DNA of 64,000 nt from Nocardia aurantia (GTDB lineage Bacteria; Actinomycetota; Actinomycetes; Mycobacteriales; Mycobacteriaceae): the NCBI RefSeq assembly GCF_009604425.1, contig NZ_WEGI01000003.1, positions 496,001 through 560,000 on the forward strand, written 5' to 3'. Below, in pieces: positions 8,182-18,300 of the stretch (its first letter is position 1; each line of letters starts with the position of its first letter). Below the pieces are notes generated by a model. It ran no database searches. It was not told the DNA's origin and saw only the letters and a program-made list of their open reading frames with translations. Made by a program: the position numbers and the translations under genes.

Positions 8182-8640
8182 TCAGTCGCGGTCGGCGAGG
8201 GTTTTCAGTAGTAGATGCGTATCCTGTTGGAACACACGGATTTCGGTGACTCGGCCGGCGGTGACGCGGAACAGTTCCACCACGTCGACGGTGGCCGCGC
8301 GGCCCGAGTCCTTGGCCGTCCAGGTCTGGGTGGTGAGCTGGACGACCGCGGCGCCGTCGCCGAAAATCCTTGGGGCGGTGATGGTCCGGTCCCAATGGCG
8401 GGCGAAGACGGCCCCCATCGCGGCGACGCCCTCGTGGCCGGAGTACCAGCCGCCGTGCGGGAGCGAGGCGGGCTGCTCGATCCGGATCCCGGGATCGAAC
8501 AGCTGCATCGCGCCCGCGCCGTCGCCGGCGGAGAAGCGGCGGTTCAGTTCAGTGACGACGGCGACTCCGTCCGGCGTGCCGGGCACTTCGACACCGTCCG
8601 GCGTGCCGGGCTCGGCGAAACCATCGGGCGCGCTGCTCAT
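8182..8640 (-). CDS. SnoaL-like (NTF2 fold) polyketide-cyclase-type protein
   Basis: 152 residues. After an N-terminal Gly/Pro/Asp-rich tail comes a SnoaL/NTF2-like domain: FSAGDGAGAMQLFDPGIRIE, a helical gate, and beta strands ending in VTEIRVFQQDT. Such proteins are small isomerases/hydratases or ligand-binding proteins. The N-terminal tail contains an eight-residue direct repeat (PGTPDGVE/PGTPDGVA, 24-nt DNA repeat). Its ATG overlaps the TetR stop codon (ATGA), so the two are translationally coupled. It may act on a metabolite of the TetR-controlled pathway. Catalytic role unproven. Confidence 0.75.
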   Translation of the reverse strand: MSSAPDGFAEPGTPDGVEVPGTPDGVAVVTELNRRFSAGDGAGAMQLFDPGIRIEQPASLPHGGWYSGHEGVAAMGAVFARHWDRTITAPRIFGDGAAVVQLTTQTWTAKDSGRAATVDVVELFRVTAGRVTEIRVFQQDTHLLLKTLADRD

Positions 8641-9314
8641 TTCAGCTCCGCGATGGCCTCGAGCGTCGGGAAGAAGCCCTTGATGGTGCCCTCGGACAGC
8701 AGCGCGACCGACCGGCCGCGGTTGGCCTTCTTGCCGTGCTTGTTCTCCAGCGCCTGCATCAGCGCGATACCCATCACCGCGCGCGCCGAGATGTCCGGCG
8801 ATTCGAACGGGAAGCCGTAGCGGTCCTCGACCTCGCGCCACGCCTCGGCCAGGCGGTCCATCGCGGTGGCGAAGGTGTCGCGGTAGAAGCGCTTGGCCAC
8901 CTGCGGATCTCCGAACAGGACCAGGCCCAGCAGCGGCAGCACCTCCTCGAGCGTCGAGATGAGTTGCTTGTAGAGGCCTTTCATGGTCTCCAGCTGGCGG
9001 GCGGCGTTGAGCGGGCCGTCCTTGTCGACAAGTGCTGTGGCGGCGACCAATTCGTCGATGGCGGACTCCAGCGGCTCCACCACCGCCTCGAAGAACAGCT
9101 GATCCTTGCTCTCGAAGTGGCGGTAGATGATGCCTTCGCTGATCCCGCTGTGCTCGGCGATCATCTTGACCGTCGTACCGTTCATGTCACCGGTCTCGGT
9201 GAACGCGCGGCGCGCGGCGGCGAGGATGGAGCTCTTGCGCGCCTCGGCGGTCATGCGCCGCCGTACCGGCGGGGTGTCGCTGCCGGACGGCGGAATCGTG
9301 CCGGGCCTGGCCAC
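8637..9314 (-). CDS. TetR-family repressor, probable master regulator of the island
   Basis: 225 residues. A disordered basic N-terminus is followed by the TetR HTH at about 22-70: KSSILAAARRAFTETG, then TTVKMIAEHSGISEG and the IIYRHFESKDQLFFEAV signature. The C-terminal helical domain (70-225) would bind a ligand, plausibly an acyl-CoA or pathway intermediate. Its own promoter carries copy c of the 18-bp palindrome 49 bp upstream, and the divergent Rieske operon carries copy d. It is the only TetR gene in the window, and eight promoters in the island share the motif, so it is the best candidate for the repressor that binds them. Coupled to the SnoaL-like gene by a 4-bp overlap. Confidence 0.9.
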   Translation of the reverse strand: MARPGTIPPSGSDTPPVRRRMTAEARKSSILAAARRAFTETGDMNGTTVKMIAEHSGISEGIIYRHFESKDQLFFEAVVEPLESAIDELVAATALVDKDGPLNAARQLETMKGLYKQLISTLEEVLPLLGLVLFGDPQVAKRFYRDTFATAMDRLAEAWREVEDRYGFPFESPDISARAVMGIALMQALENKHGKKANRGRSVALLSEGTIKGFFPTLEAIAELK

Positions 9315-9362
9315 AGGGCCTCCTCGTATCGCGGGGGATTCCGCTACCGCGGAACGCAGGTG

Positions 9363-9384
9363 AGTGGGTACACACTCTATCGTA
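9363..9384 (-). promoter_or_regulatory. Shared operator copy c (TetR autoregulation)
   Basis: AGTGGGTACACACTCTAT at 9363-9380, containing the perfect inverted repeat GAGTG-N6-CACTC. A -10-like TACGAT overlaps its edge on the reverse strand (9384-9379). It lies 49 bp upstream of the TetR start. Confidence 0.6.
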
Positions 9385-9467
9385 ATGTGCGGGCACCGAT
9401 GGCCGGGTTGGCGTGGTGTCGGTCACCCGTTTTGCCCGGTGAGCGCGTTGCCGAAGCGGGCTTGCTG

Positions 9468-9485
9468 AGTAAGTGATTACTGTCT
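9468..9485 (+). promoter_or_regulatory. Shared operator copy d (Rieske-amidohydrolase-P450 operon)
   Basis: AGTAAGTGATTACTGTCT, containing the perfect AGTAA-N4-TTACT. A -10-like TAAACT follows at its right edge (9485-9490). It sits 116 bp before the Rieske start. Confidence 0.55.
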
Positions 9486-9600
9486 AAACTGCCGTAGGGA
9501 CAGTGACTCCGGTCACCGTGATCTTTCGGCGGTGTGGCGGCGCGCACAAGACCGGCGTCTCCGCCATTCCGCCGCCGGACGAGGCCGAGCAGGGAAAGTC

Positions 9601-10830
9601 ATGGACAGAGAAGCGCTGGAATATCAACTCGCGCACAGATTGCTGGATCACCTCGAGCATCGGACCACCGATCTCGCCGACAGCATTCTCGAATTGCCGA
9701 CGGACATCTACTCGGCCGACCGGCACCGCGAGGAGCTCGACGTGCTCTTCCATCGGCAGCCGGTGGTGCTGTGCCTGTCCGGCGCGCTGCCCGGCCCGGG
9801 CACCTATCGCACCGTGGACCTGTGCGGTACCCCGATCCTGCTGACCCGGGACGAGAATGGGAAGGTGCGCGCGCTGGCCAACGTCTGCCGGCACCGCGGT
9901 GTCCGGGTGGTCGACGGCGCGGGTGCGGCGAAGCGGTTCACCTGCCCCTTCCACGCCTGGACCTACGACCTCGAGGGCAAGCTGGTCGCCGTCACCTCGA
10001 GCGAGTTCTTCACCGGATTGTGCACGGCGGAAAAGGGTTTGGTGGAACTGCCGGTCGCCGAGGGCTACGGCCTGATCGTCGGCCGGCTGCGTCCCGGCGA
10101 TCCGATCGACATCGACGACTACCTCGGCCCCGGACTGGTGGACGAGCTGGCGATGCTCGATTTCGCAGACTGGGAGATCTTCAGTGAGCCGCATGTGCAT
10201 CCGGTGGCCGGGAACTGGAAGGTCACCCTGGACACGTTCCGGGAGAACTACCACTTCCGCTTCCTGCACCGGCGCACCCTCGCCACCTACGCGCACGGCG
10301 GCGTGCTGACCTTCGATTCGTTCGGCCCGCACCTGCGCAACTGCTCCGCGCTGAAGTCGATCGACGCGTTGCGCGAACTGCCGGAGGCGGAGTGGGGCGA
10401 CGTCGGGCAGCACATCAGCCTGCAGTACGCGCTGTTCCCGAACACCAACATCACCTTCGACAGCCGGCACGTCGAGCTGTGGCAGATCGTGCCGATCGAC
10501 GAGAAGTCCTGCGAGGTGGTGCACACCGCGTATCTGCGGCCGGGCCTGTCCGACGCGGAGCGGGAGAAGTACGCGGAGATGGCGCCGTGGATCTGCGAAA
10601 CCGTCGTCGACGGTGAGGATTTCTGGGTCGCCGGCCGCACCGAGCCCGGTCTGCACGCCGGCCTGCTCGACTCGATCCTGTTCGGCCGCAACGAACCCGC
10701 ACCGCAGCACCTGCACCGCGGTTTCGAGGCGGCACTGGACGCCGCCCGCGAAGCGGCATCGGACTATGCCGCCCGCGAGGCGGCATCGGACTCCGCCGCC
10801 CGCGAATCGGCCGTCCCCCAGGGAAAGTGA
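9601..10830 (+). CDS. Rieske non-heme iron oxygenase, alpha subunit
   Basis: 409 residues of the ring-hydroxylating oxygenase family. The Rieske [2Fe-2S] ligands are Cys96-X-His98 and Cys115-X2-His118. The mononuclear iron site is NYHFRFLH with His218 and His223; the third ligand Asp lies further on. AGGGAAAG precedes ATG 9601. First gene of an operon with an amidohydrolase and a P450, under operator copy d. It likely hydroxylates or demethylates the substrate using electrons from a ferredoxin. The C-terminus ends in a repeated Ala/Glu-rich tail coded by a 27-nt tandem repeat. No beta subunit gene is adjacent, so it is probably an alpha-only type. Confidence 0.92.
   Translation: MDREALEYQLAHRLLDHLEHRTTDLADSILELPTDIYSADRHREELDVLFHRQPVVLCLSGALPGPGTYRTVDLCGTPILLTRDENGKVRALANVCRHRGVRVVDGAGAAKRFTCPFHAWTYDLEGKLVAVTSSEFFTGLCTAEKGLVELPVAEGYGLIVGRLRPGDPIDIDDYLGPGLVDELAMLDFADWEIFSEPHVHPVAGNWKVTLDTFRENYHFRFLHRRTLATYAHGGVLTFDSFGPHLRNCSALKSIDALRELPEAEWGDVGQHISLQYALFPNTNITFDSRHVELWQIVPIDEKSCEVVHTAYLRPGLSDAEREKYAEMAPWICETVVDGEDFWVAGRTEPGLHAGLLDSILFGRNEPAPQHLHRGFEAALDAAREAASDYAAREAASDSAARESAVPQGK
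10741..10812. repeat. 27-nt in-frame tandem repeat at the end of the Rieske gene
   Basis: Two full copies (10741-10767, 10768-10794) and a partial third encode AAREAASDY, AAREAASDS and AARES. The unit is a multiple of three, so copy number can change without a frameshift. Confidence 0.8.
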
Positions 10831-10838
10831 GATATTCG

Positions 10839-12479
10839 ATGGATCTGCTGCTGCGCGGCGCCCGCGTCATCGACGGTACCGGTGAGCCCGCGCGGGCCGC
10901 CGATGTCGCGGTCACCGGCGACCGCATCACCGCCGTCGCCGGGCCCGGCGAGCTCACCCCGGGCCCCGGCACCCGGGTGGTCGACCTGGACGGCCTGGTG
11001 CTGGCGCCCGGATTCATCGACGTGCACACGCATTACGATGCCCAGATCCTCTGGGACGGCGACCTCACGCCGTCGAGCTGGCACGGCGTGACGACGGCGA
11101 TCATGGGCAACTGCGGCTTCGGCGTGGCCCCCACGCTGCCGCCGCACCGGGAGATCATCGTCCGCACCCTGGAGAACGTCGAGGGTATGTCGATGGAGGC
11201 GCTGAACGCCGGAATCGACTGGTGCTTCGAGACTTTCCCGCAATACCTGACCGCGTTGGAGTCCCGGCGCAAGCGCCTGAACGTCGGCGCCTTCCTGGGG
11301 CACACCCCACTGCGGCTGTTCGTGCTCGGCGGCGAGGAGCGCGCGGCCACCCCGGACGAGCTGGAGCGGATGCGCGCGCTGGTGCGAGAAGCACTGGCCG
11401 CCGGGGCGATCGGGCTGTCCACGTCGCGGCAGCCGGCCCATCAGGGGGCGTTCGGCCGGCCGGTGCCGAGCCGGTTCGCGGAGGTCGACGAGGTCGACAC
11501 GCTCGCGGCGGTGCTGGGGGAGTCCGGCAAGGGTGTGCTGCAGGTGTCGATCGGGCCGGGGATGTTCCTCAACGAATTCTCGGATCTGTCTGTGCGGCAC
11601 GGGATTCCGGTCACCTGGACCGCGCTGGTGACCCGCACCGACAAGCCCGGCGCGGCGCTGCGCACGGTCGCCCGCGGCGGCGCGCTGCCCGGCGAGGTGT
11701 ATCCGCAGATCGCCTGCCGGCCCATCGTCATGCAGTTCACCCTCGAGGATCCCACCACGCTGGGGGAGATCGACGAGTGGAAGGAAGTGCTGGGCCTGCC
11801 CCGCGCCGAGCGGTTCGCATTGTACCGCAACGCCGAATGGCGCGACCGGGCGCGCGCGGCCACGCTCGCGAAGTGGGCGCATCGGTGGCCGAAGGTCGAT
11901 GTCGACGAGACCGGCGCGCACGGTGACGCCGTCGGCATCCCGTTGGATCACCTTGCGGCGCAGCGGAATACGACACCCTTCGACCTGATGCTGGATCTGG
12001 CCCTCTCCGACACGGTCACCACCCGGTTCCGGGTGGTGCTGGAGAACGACGCCGAGGACGAGATCGGAGATCTGCTGGCGGACAAGCGAACCCTGCTCGG
12101 ATTGTCCGACGCCGGCGCGCATGCCAGCCAGCTCTGCGACGCCTGCTACTCGACGCATCTGCTCGGGTACTGGGTCCGCGAGCGCAAGGCGATCGGCCTG
12201 GAGGACGCGGTGTGGCGGCTGACCGGCCAGCCCGCCAAGGCCTTCCGCATCGCCGAGCGCGGCCTGATCGCCGAGGGGTACTACGCCGACCTCGTCGCCT
12301 TCGATCCCGACACCGTCGGCACCACCCCGATCGAGCGGGTGCACGACCAGCCCGGCGCCGCGGACCGGCTGATCGTGCGCAGCACCGGCGTCGAGCACAT
12401 GTGGGTCAACGGGGTCCCGACGCGGGAGTCCGGTGCCGATCTGGCCGACGCCGCCGGCGGCCGGCTGGTCCGCAGCTGA
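10839..12479 (+). CDS. D-aminoacylase-like amidohydrolase (second paralogue)
   Basis: 546 residues, colinear with the 3650-5356 enzyme. HTHYDAQ near residue 62, MGNCGFG with the bridging Cys, and LSDAGAH with the catalytic Asp are kept. The stretches where D-aminoacylases carry their second-metal histidines read LQVSIGPG and WTALVTR, so those ligands seem absent here as well. ATG 10839 is preferred, 11 bp behind GGGAAAG; a GTG at 10827 overlapping the Rieske stop is the alternative. Middle gene of the Rieske operon. From memory, M. tuberculosis Rv2912c-Rv2913c is a comparable TetR/amidohydrolase pair. Substrate unknown. Confidence 0.85.
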   Translation: MDLLLRGARVIDGTGEPARAADVAVTGDRITAVAGPGELTPGPGTRVVDLDGLVLAPGFIDVHTHYDAQILWDGDLTPSSWHGVTTAIMGNCGFGVAPTLPPHREIIVRTLENVEGMSMEALNAGIDWCFETFPQYLTALESRRKRLNVGAFLGHTPLRLFVLGGEERAATPDELERMRALVREALAAGAIGLSTSRQPAHQGAFGRPVPSRFAEVDEVDTLAAVLGESGKGVLQVSIGPGMFLNEFSDLSVRHGIPVTWTALVTRTDKPGAALRTVARGGALPGEVYPQIACRPIVMQFTLEDPTTLGEIDEWKEVLGLPRAERFALYRNAEWRDRARAATLAKWAHRWPKVDVDETGAHGDAVGIPLDHLAAQRNTTPFDLMLDLALSDTVTTRFRVVLENDAEDEIGDLLADKRTLLGLSDAGAHASQLCDACYSTHLLGYWVRERKAIGLEDAVWRLTGQPAKAFRIAERGLIAEGYYADLVAFDPDTVGTTPIERVHDQPGAADRLIVRSTGVEHMWVNGVPTRESGADLADAAGGRLVRS

Positions 12480-12515
12480 TCCGACCGCAGACCATCCCGA
12501 GAAAGTGATTCGCAG

Positions 12516-13730
12516 ATGACCTCGACCGACGCCACCCGACTGTCCGACGATTGGTGCGAACACCATTTCGACCACCTGTCGCCGGAGCTGGCGGCCGATC
12601 TGCACCCGACGATGGCCCGGATGCGTGAACTGTGCCCGGTGGCGCACAGCGATTCCTACGACGGCTTCTGGGTGGTCTCCCGCTACGACGACGCGCTGGC
12701 GGTCGCGCAGAACTGGCAGGCCTTCAGCTCCGCGCACGGCCTGTCGGTGACCTCCGGCGGCGGTTCGGTGCGCAATCTGCCGGTGGAGGCCGATCCGCCG
12801 GTGCAGCGCCTCTACAAGAGCCTGATCAACCCGCATTTCACCCCGGCGGTGGTGGCCGAGTGGGAACAGCCGACCCGGGAGTTGGTGACCCGGCTGATCG
12901 ATGAGTTCATCGAGGCGGGCACCTGCGACTTCATGGACGCGTTCGCGCGGCCGTTCCCCAGCCTGGGCTTCTTCCAGCTGGCCATCAACGCGCCGGCCGA
13001 CGAGATGGAAGCGGTCGCGAAGCTGGCCTCCACCTCCTCCAATCCGACCGCCCCCAACGCCCGGGAGAGCTGGGCGGGGCTGTACGCCTGGGTGCGCGAC
13101 TTCCTCGCGGCCCGCCGCGAGCAGCCGCCGAAGGGTGACGTGGTCGACGCGGTGATCGCCGCCGAGATCGAGGGCCGGCCGATCGGCGAAGACGAGGCCA
13201 TCGGCGTCGTCCAGCTGCTGATCCTCGGCGGCCTGGAGACCACGGCGGGGGCGCTCGGCCAGATGCTGGTGCGGTTCTGCCGCGAGCCGGAGATCCCGGC
13301 CCTGCTGCGGGAACGGCCCAGCCTGATCCCCAAAGCGGTGGAGGAGCTCCTGCGGCTGGACACCTCGTTCGTGTCGGTGGGCCGCACCGCGGTGCAGGAC
13401 GCCGTGGTGGGCGGCTGCCCGATCAGCAGCGGCGACAAGGTGCTCATCCACTGGGCCTCGGCCAACCGCGACGCCGCCGAGTTCCCGGACCCGGACCGCT
13501 TCGATCTGGATCGAACCCGCAACCGGCACTTCGCCTTCGGCGCGGGACCGCACCGCTGCGCCGGATCCAATTTGGCGCGCTTGAACATTCGCATCGCGCT
13601 CGAGGAGATCCTCACCAGACTGGGCGATATCGCGCTGGTCGACGAGGACTCCATCCGGTACCACGCGGGACTGACCCGGACCCCGCTGCACCTGCCGATC
13701 AGCTTCACCCCGGGCGCGCGGCTGGGCTGA
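12516..13730 (+). CDS. Cytochrome P450
   Basis: 404 residues, soluble bacterial class. The heme motif is FGAGPHRCAG with axial Cys348; the K-helix ExxR is Glu277-Arg280; the I-helix reads LGGLETT (237-243), with Glu where Asp is usual beside the oxygen-activating Thr. No membrane anchor. Third gene of the Rieske-amidohydrolase-P450 operon, 36 bp after the amidohydrolase stop. The 62-residue ferredoxin at 2451-2639 is a likely redox partner. Presumably hydroxylates a hydrophobic intermediate. The subfamily cannot be fixed without a search. Confidence 0.94.
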   Translation: MTSTDATRLSDDWCEHHFDHLSPELAADLHPTMARMRELCPVAHSDSYDGFWVVSRYDDALAVAQNWQAFSSAHGLSVTSGGGSVRNLPVEADPPVQRLYKSLINPHFTPAVVAEWEQPTRELVTRLIDEFIEAGTCDFMDAFARPFPSLGFFQLAINAPADEMEAVAKLASTSSNPTAPNARESWAGLYAWVRDFLAARREQPPKGDVVDAVIAAEIEGRPIGEDEAIGVVQLLILGGLETTAGALGQMLVRFCREPEIPALLRERPSLIPKAVEELLRLDTSFVSVGRTAVQDAVVGGCPISSGDKVLIHWASANRDAAEFPDPDRFDLDRTRNRHFAFGAGPHRCAGSNLARLNIRIALEEILTRLGDIALVDEDSIRYHAGLTRTPLHLPISFTPGARLG

Positions 13731-14018
13731 ATCCGGGTACGAGGACTCTCGGTGGGCCGCTTCGGGATCCGGTGGCCGAATGTCACGCCGTAGCCCGTCG
13801 CGGTCCCACCGCGGCGGGCGTTCGTGTCGCTGGACCGGTCCGCCCCGCCGCCTGGGTCCGCGGTCGCCGGATCGCGGGCGAAATGCGCGCCGCCGGAGCC
13901 TCGCGCCGGAAATGGCATCGAGACGACCTGCGGGACCTCCGCCCGATGCGCCCGTCCGGAGCGCCGATCATTCCGGACGAATTCTCCGGTTGGGCAGCGG
14001 TGGGCTCCGCGACGCGGT

Positions 14019-14043
14019 TAAGATAAGTAAGTATTCGCTCAAT
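14019..14043 (+). promoter_or_regulatory. Promoter with shared operator copy e (amidohydrolase-IOR operon)
   Basis: -10-like TAAGAT (14019-14024), one base, then AGTAAGTATTCGCTCAAT (14026-14043), just before AGGAGG and ATG 14058. The preceding 290 bp after the P450 stop (13731-14018) hold no convincing gene. Confidence 0.6.
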
Positions 14044-14057
14044 CAGGAGGTAGGACG

Positions 14058-15311
14058 ATGGGCGAGCGGACGCTGCTGACCAACGCGCGCATCCTCACCT
14101 GTAACGGTGATCCGGTCGAGAAGCCCACGGCCGGGTCGGTACTGATCGAAGGCGACCGCATCGCGGAGGTGCGGCTCGACGCCGAATTCGAGGTCGACCC
14201 CGCCGCGGTGCGGGTGGTGGATCTGCACGGGGCCACCGTGCTGCCGGGCCTCGGCGACGCCCACACCCACATCAGCTGGCCGCTGGACTTCGTCTTCGAC
14301 CACGGGGCGGTGGCGGCGACGCCGGAGGGCAAGCACCTGCTGGACGTCGCGGCGGTCGCGAAAACCTATCTGGAGAGCGGCTATACGCTGATCATCGGCG
14401 CGGGCGCCACGCAGCCGGACGACGATCTGCTGGTCAAGGACGCGATCGATCGCGGAATCCTGCCCGGCCCCAAGCTGATTCCCTGTGGCCCGATGATCGC
14501 GGAGGCCGGCGGGCTCGGCGCCGACGGCGGGATGATGGAGGTCGTCGCCACCGCGGCCGATCTGCGCGAGGTGGTCCGCAAACAGTGTGAGCGCGGGGTG
14601 CGATCGCTGAAACTGTTCATCTCCGGAGACGGTGTGGTGCCGCAGTTCCCGTCCGAGGACATCTACATGAACGACGAGATGCTCACGGCCGCGGTCGACG
14701 AGGCGGACAAGTACGGCGCGTTCGTGACCACCCACGCCCGCGGCAGCGCCAGCGTAGCGATGGCCGCGCGCACCGGGGTGCGGATCGTCCACCACGCCTG
14801 CTTCCTCGACGACGAGGCGCTCGCGGCGCTGGAGGCCCGGCACGGTGACGTGTGGGTCTGCCCCGGGCTGCACTACCTCTACGCCATGGTCAACGGGCAC
14901 GCCGGACCCTGGGGCATCACGGACGAGAAGGTCGTGGCCTCCGGGTATCCCGACGAATTCCGTTCCCAGGTGGACGGATTGCACAAGCTGAAGGCCGCCG
15001 GGGTGCCGATCCTGGCCGGCGGCGACTTCGGACACCAGTGGACCCGGCACGGTACCTACGCCGCGGAACTGCAACGATACGTGGAGTTGGTGGACATGAC
15101 GCCGGTGGAAGCGATCCACACCGCGACTCGCAACATGGGGGCGGTGACAGGCCTGCGGGTGGGGCAGATCCGCGAGGGCTATCTCGCGGATCTGCTGATC
15201 GTGGACGGTGATCCGAGCGCCGACGTCACCGTGCTGCAGCGGCCGGAGCTGCGCCGCGCCGTGCTCAAGGACGGCGCCTTCGCCTACGTGAACCCCGAGG
15301 TCTATCCGTGA
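14058..15311 (+). CDS. Amidohydrolase family 1 (imidazolonepropionase/prolidase-like)
   Basis: 417 residues, a different subfamily from the two D-aminoacylase-like enzymes. The N-terminal strand TLLTNARILTCNG and the metal motif GDAHTHISW (about 74-82) are present. Lys in RSLKLFISGDG (about 190-200) is a likely carboxylated bridging Lys. THARG and VRIVHHACFLDD supply the later metal histidines, and GGDFGHQWTRHG the Asp. AGGAGG gives a strong ribosome site for ATG 14058. Its stop overlaps the GTG of the next gene (GTGA), so it is coupled to the large oxidoreductase. Probably a dipeptidase- or lactonase-like hydrolase; substrate unknown. Confidence 0.87.
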   Translation: MGERTLLTNARILTCNGDPVEKPTAGSVLIEGDRIAEVRLDAEFEVDPAAVRVVDLHGATVLPGLGDAHTHISWPLDFVFDHGAVAATPEGKHLLDVAAVAKTYLESGYTLIIGAGATQPDDDLLVKDAIDRGILPGPKLIPCGPMIAEAGGLGADGGMMEVVATAADLREVVRKQCERGVRSLKLFISGDGVVPQFPSEDIYMNDEMLTAAVDEADKYGAFVTTHARGSASVAMAARTGVRIVHHACFLDDEALAALEARHGDVWVCPGLHYLYAMVNGHAGPWGITDEKVVASGYPDEFRSQVDGLHKLKAAGVPILAGGDFGHQWTRHGTYAAELQRYVELVDMTPVEAIHTATRNMGAVTGLRVGQIREGYLADLLIVDGDPSADVTVLQRPELRRAVLKDGAFAYVNPEVYP

Positions 15312-18300
15312 CGATCGCGGAGCGGACCTCCACCGAGGTGATCCTGTCCGGGGCGGAAACCCTGGTGCGCCTGCTGGTCCTGCGGCATCGCCTGGACGAG
15401 CGGGACGGGCTGAACACCGCCACCATGGTCTCCGGATATCCCGGATCTCCTTTGGGCGGTGTCGATCTCGCGCTGGACCAGCGGGCCGCCGAGGTGGCCG
15501 AGCATCGGATCCTGCATCGCCCCGGCCTGAACGAGGAACTCGCGGTGGCCACCGTGTGGGGCAGCCAGATGGGCGCGGTGGTGCCCTACGAGGGTGTCGA
15601 CGGCGTCGCGGGCGCCTGGTACGGCAAGGGCCCCGGGCTGGACCGCAGCGGCGACGCGATGAAGCACGCCAACGCGATGGGCGCCGGCGCCAACGGCGGT
15701 GTCGTGATGTTCTGCGGCGACGATCCGGGCTCCAAATCGTCGACGCTGGCCTGCGACAGCCAATACACCTTCGCCGACGCCTGCATGCCGGTGCTGTATC
15801 CCGGCGATCAGCAGGACGTGCTGGATCTCGGCGTGCACGCGTTCCGGATGTCCCGGCAGTCCGGCGCGTGGGTGGGCCTGAAGATGGTGACGGCCGTCGC
15901 CGACGGTGTCGGCACCGTGGAACTGGATCCCGGGCGGCACGAAAGCGGCTTCGGGACACCACTTTTCGTGGACGGCGAGCCCTGGACGCATCAGCCGCTG
16001 GCGCGGATCGGTCCGCACGCGGTACCCGATCAGGAAGCGCTGGTGACCGATCGGCGGTTGCGGGCCGCGCAGGCGTACGCGCGGCAGCACGGCCTGGACC
16101 GGGTGTCCGGGGCGGCGCCGGGCGCGCGACTCGGCGTGGTCTGCGCCGGTAAGACGTATTTCGATGTGCTGCAAGCATTCTCGGATCTCGGCTACGACGA
16201 TCCGGCCGACGCCGGGGTGCGGGTGCTGAAACTCGCGATGACCTTCCCGCTGGTCGAGGAGACCGCCGTGGAGTTCGCCGGGTCGGTGGACCGGATCCTG
16301 GTGGTCGAGGAGAAGCGGCCGTTCGTCGAACATCAGTTGCGGGCGATCCTGCACGAGGCGGGCAGCCGGGTTCCGGTCGCGGGCAAGCGCGACGGCTCCG
16401 GGCAGCCGCTGATCTCGGCGGTGGGGGAGCTGGACGCTTCCGCGGTGCGCAAGGCGCTGAGTGTGCTGCTGCCCGACCTCGTGCGCCCGGAGCCCGCGAG
16501 CTCGCCCGGCGTGCGAATCGACCTGCCGCTGCTGGCGATTCCGTCGCGCGCGCCGGCGTTCTGCAGCGGCTGCCCGCACAACCGCTCGACGGTGGCGCCG
16601 GACGGCGCACTGGTCGGCGGTGGGGTGGGCTGTCACGGCATGGTGTATTTCGAAGCGCGGCACGCGGATACGCGCGCGCTGCCACCGACGCCGATGGGTG
16701 CGGAGGGGGTGCCGTGGATCGGCCTGGCGCCGTTCGTGTCCGAGCCGCACGTGATCCAGAACCTCGGCGACGGCACGCTGTCGCACTCCGGCACGCTCGC
16801 CATCCGCGCGGCCGTCGCCGCGAACGCGAACCTCACGTTCAAGATCCTCTACAACGCCGCCGTCGCCATGACCGGCGGCCAGGACGTCACCGGCCTGCTG
16901 GACGTGCCCGCGATGACCCGGGCCCTGCAGGCCGAGGGAGTGCGCGAGATCGTGGTGTGCGCGGAGGAACCGCACCGCTACGGCCGCCGCGCGCGCTGGG
17001 CGCCGGGGGTCGAGGTGCTGGACCGCTCCGCACTGCCGACGACGCAAGAGCGGCTGCGCGAGGTGCCCGGCGTCACGGTGATCATCTACGACCAGCGCTG
17101 CGCCGCCGAGGCGCGCCGGCTGCGCAAACGTGGCGAACTACCCACGCCGCCACAGCGAGTCGTGATCAACCAGGCGGTCTGCGAGGGCTGCGGCGACTGC
17201 TCGACCAAGAGCAACTGCCTGTCGGTGCTGCCGGTGGAGACCGAATTCGGCGTCAAACGGCAGATCCACGACGCGTCCTGCAACCGGGACTACACCTGTC
17301 TGGAGGGCGACTGCCCGTCGTTCGTGACCATCACCCCGCGCACCCGGCGGTCCTGGTGGCCCGCACGCGGCCGCCGGCGCGCGGTGCCGCGGCCCGCGCT
17401 GCCGCCGGGTGAACTGCCGGAGCCGCGAATCGCGGAGCTGGACAAGGTGTTCGGCGTCTACTTCACCGGAATCGGCGGCACCGGCGTGATCACCGCGGCG
17501 CGCATCCTCGCGCATGCCGCGGAGGCCGGCGGGCTGGTGATCGGCGGCATGGACCAGACCGGCCTGTCGCAGAAGGCCGGTCCGGTGGTCTCGCACCTGC
17601 GGCTGGCGAAGGACCGGGAGACGTTGCGCGCCAACGTCGTCGGTGCCGGCGGCGCGGATCTCTATCTGTCCGGCGACATCCTGCAGGCGGCCTCGCCCAA
17701 CCATCTGGCCAAGACCGCGCCGGGCCGCACCCGCGCGGTGGTGGACCGGTCGATCACCCCGACTCCGACGATGTTGCAGGCCGGGGTGGCCGCACCGGAT
17801 CTCGCGAGCCTGGAGGCGGCGATCGCCGCGCACGTCGGGGCCGACCGGTCGGTCCTGCTGGACACCAACGATCTGGCCGCGCGGGTGTTCGCCGACAACC
17901 TGCTGGCGAACGTGATCCTGCTCGGCGCCGCCTTCCAGGCCGGTGCGCTGCCGCTGACCGCGGCCGATCTGGACGCCGCGCTCCGGCGGCAGGGCCGGTC
18001 CGCGGAATCCAACCGGGCCGCGTTCGAGTGGGGCCGGTGGGCCGTGCACGATCCGGCGGCGGTCGCTGCCGTGCTCGCCGAACACGCCGCGGCGCAGGGT
18101 GTCCGGGACATCAACGATCCCGGTGCGGCCGCGGCCACCACCGCGGCCGAACTGGTCGGCCGCCGGACCGTCCCGGACCAGTTGCGCGACTTGGTGATCC
18201 GCCGCGCGGGCCAGGCCGTCGACTACCAGAACGCCCGCCGCGCCGAGCGGTACCTCGATCTGGTGGAACGGACGGCGACCGTCGACGACGCCGCGCACGA

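Noticed and set aside
10764..13691. 975-codon open frame opposite the amidohydrolase and P450
   Set aside because: Antisense shadow caused by high GC; the forward genes have intact catalytic motifs.
14043..16685. 880-codon reverse frame
   Set aside because: Antisense shadow of the amidohydrolase and IOR genes, Arg/Pro-rich.
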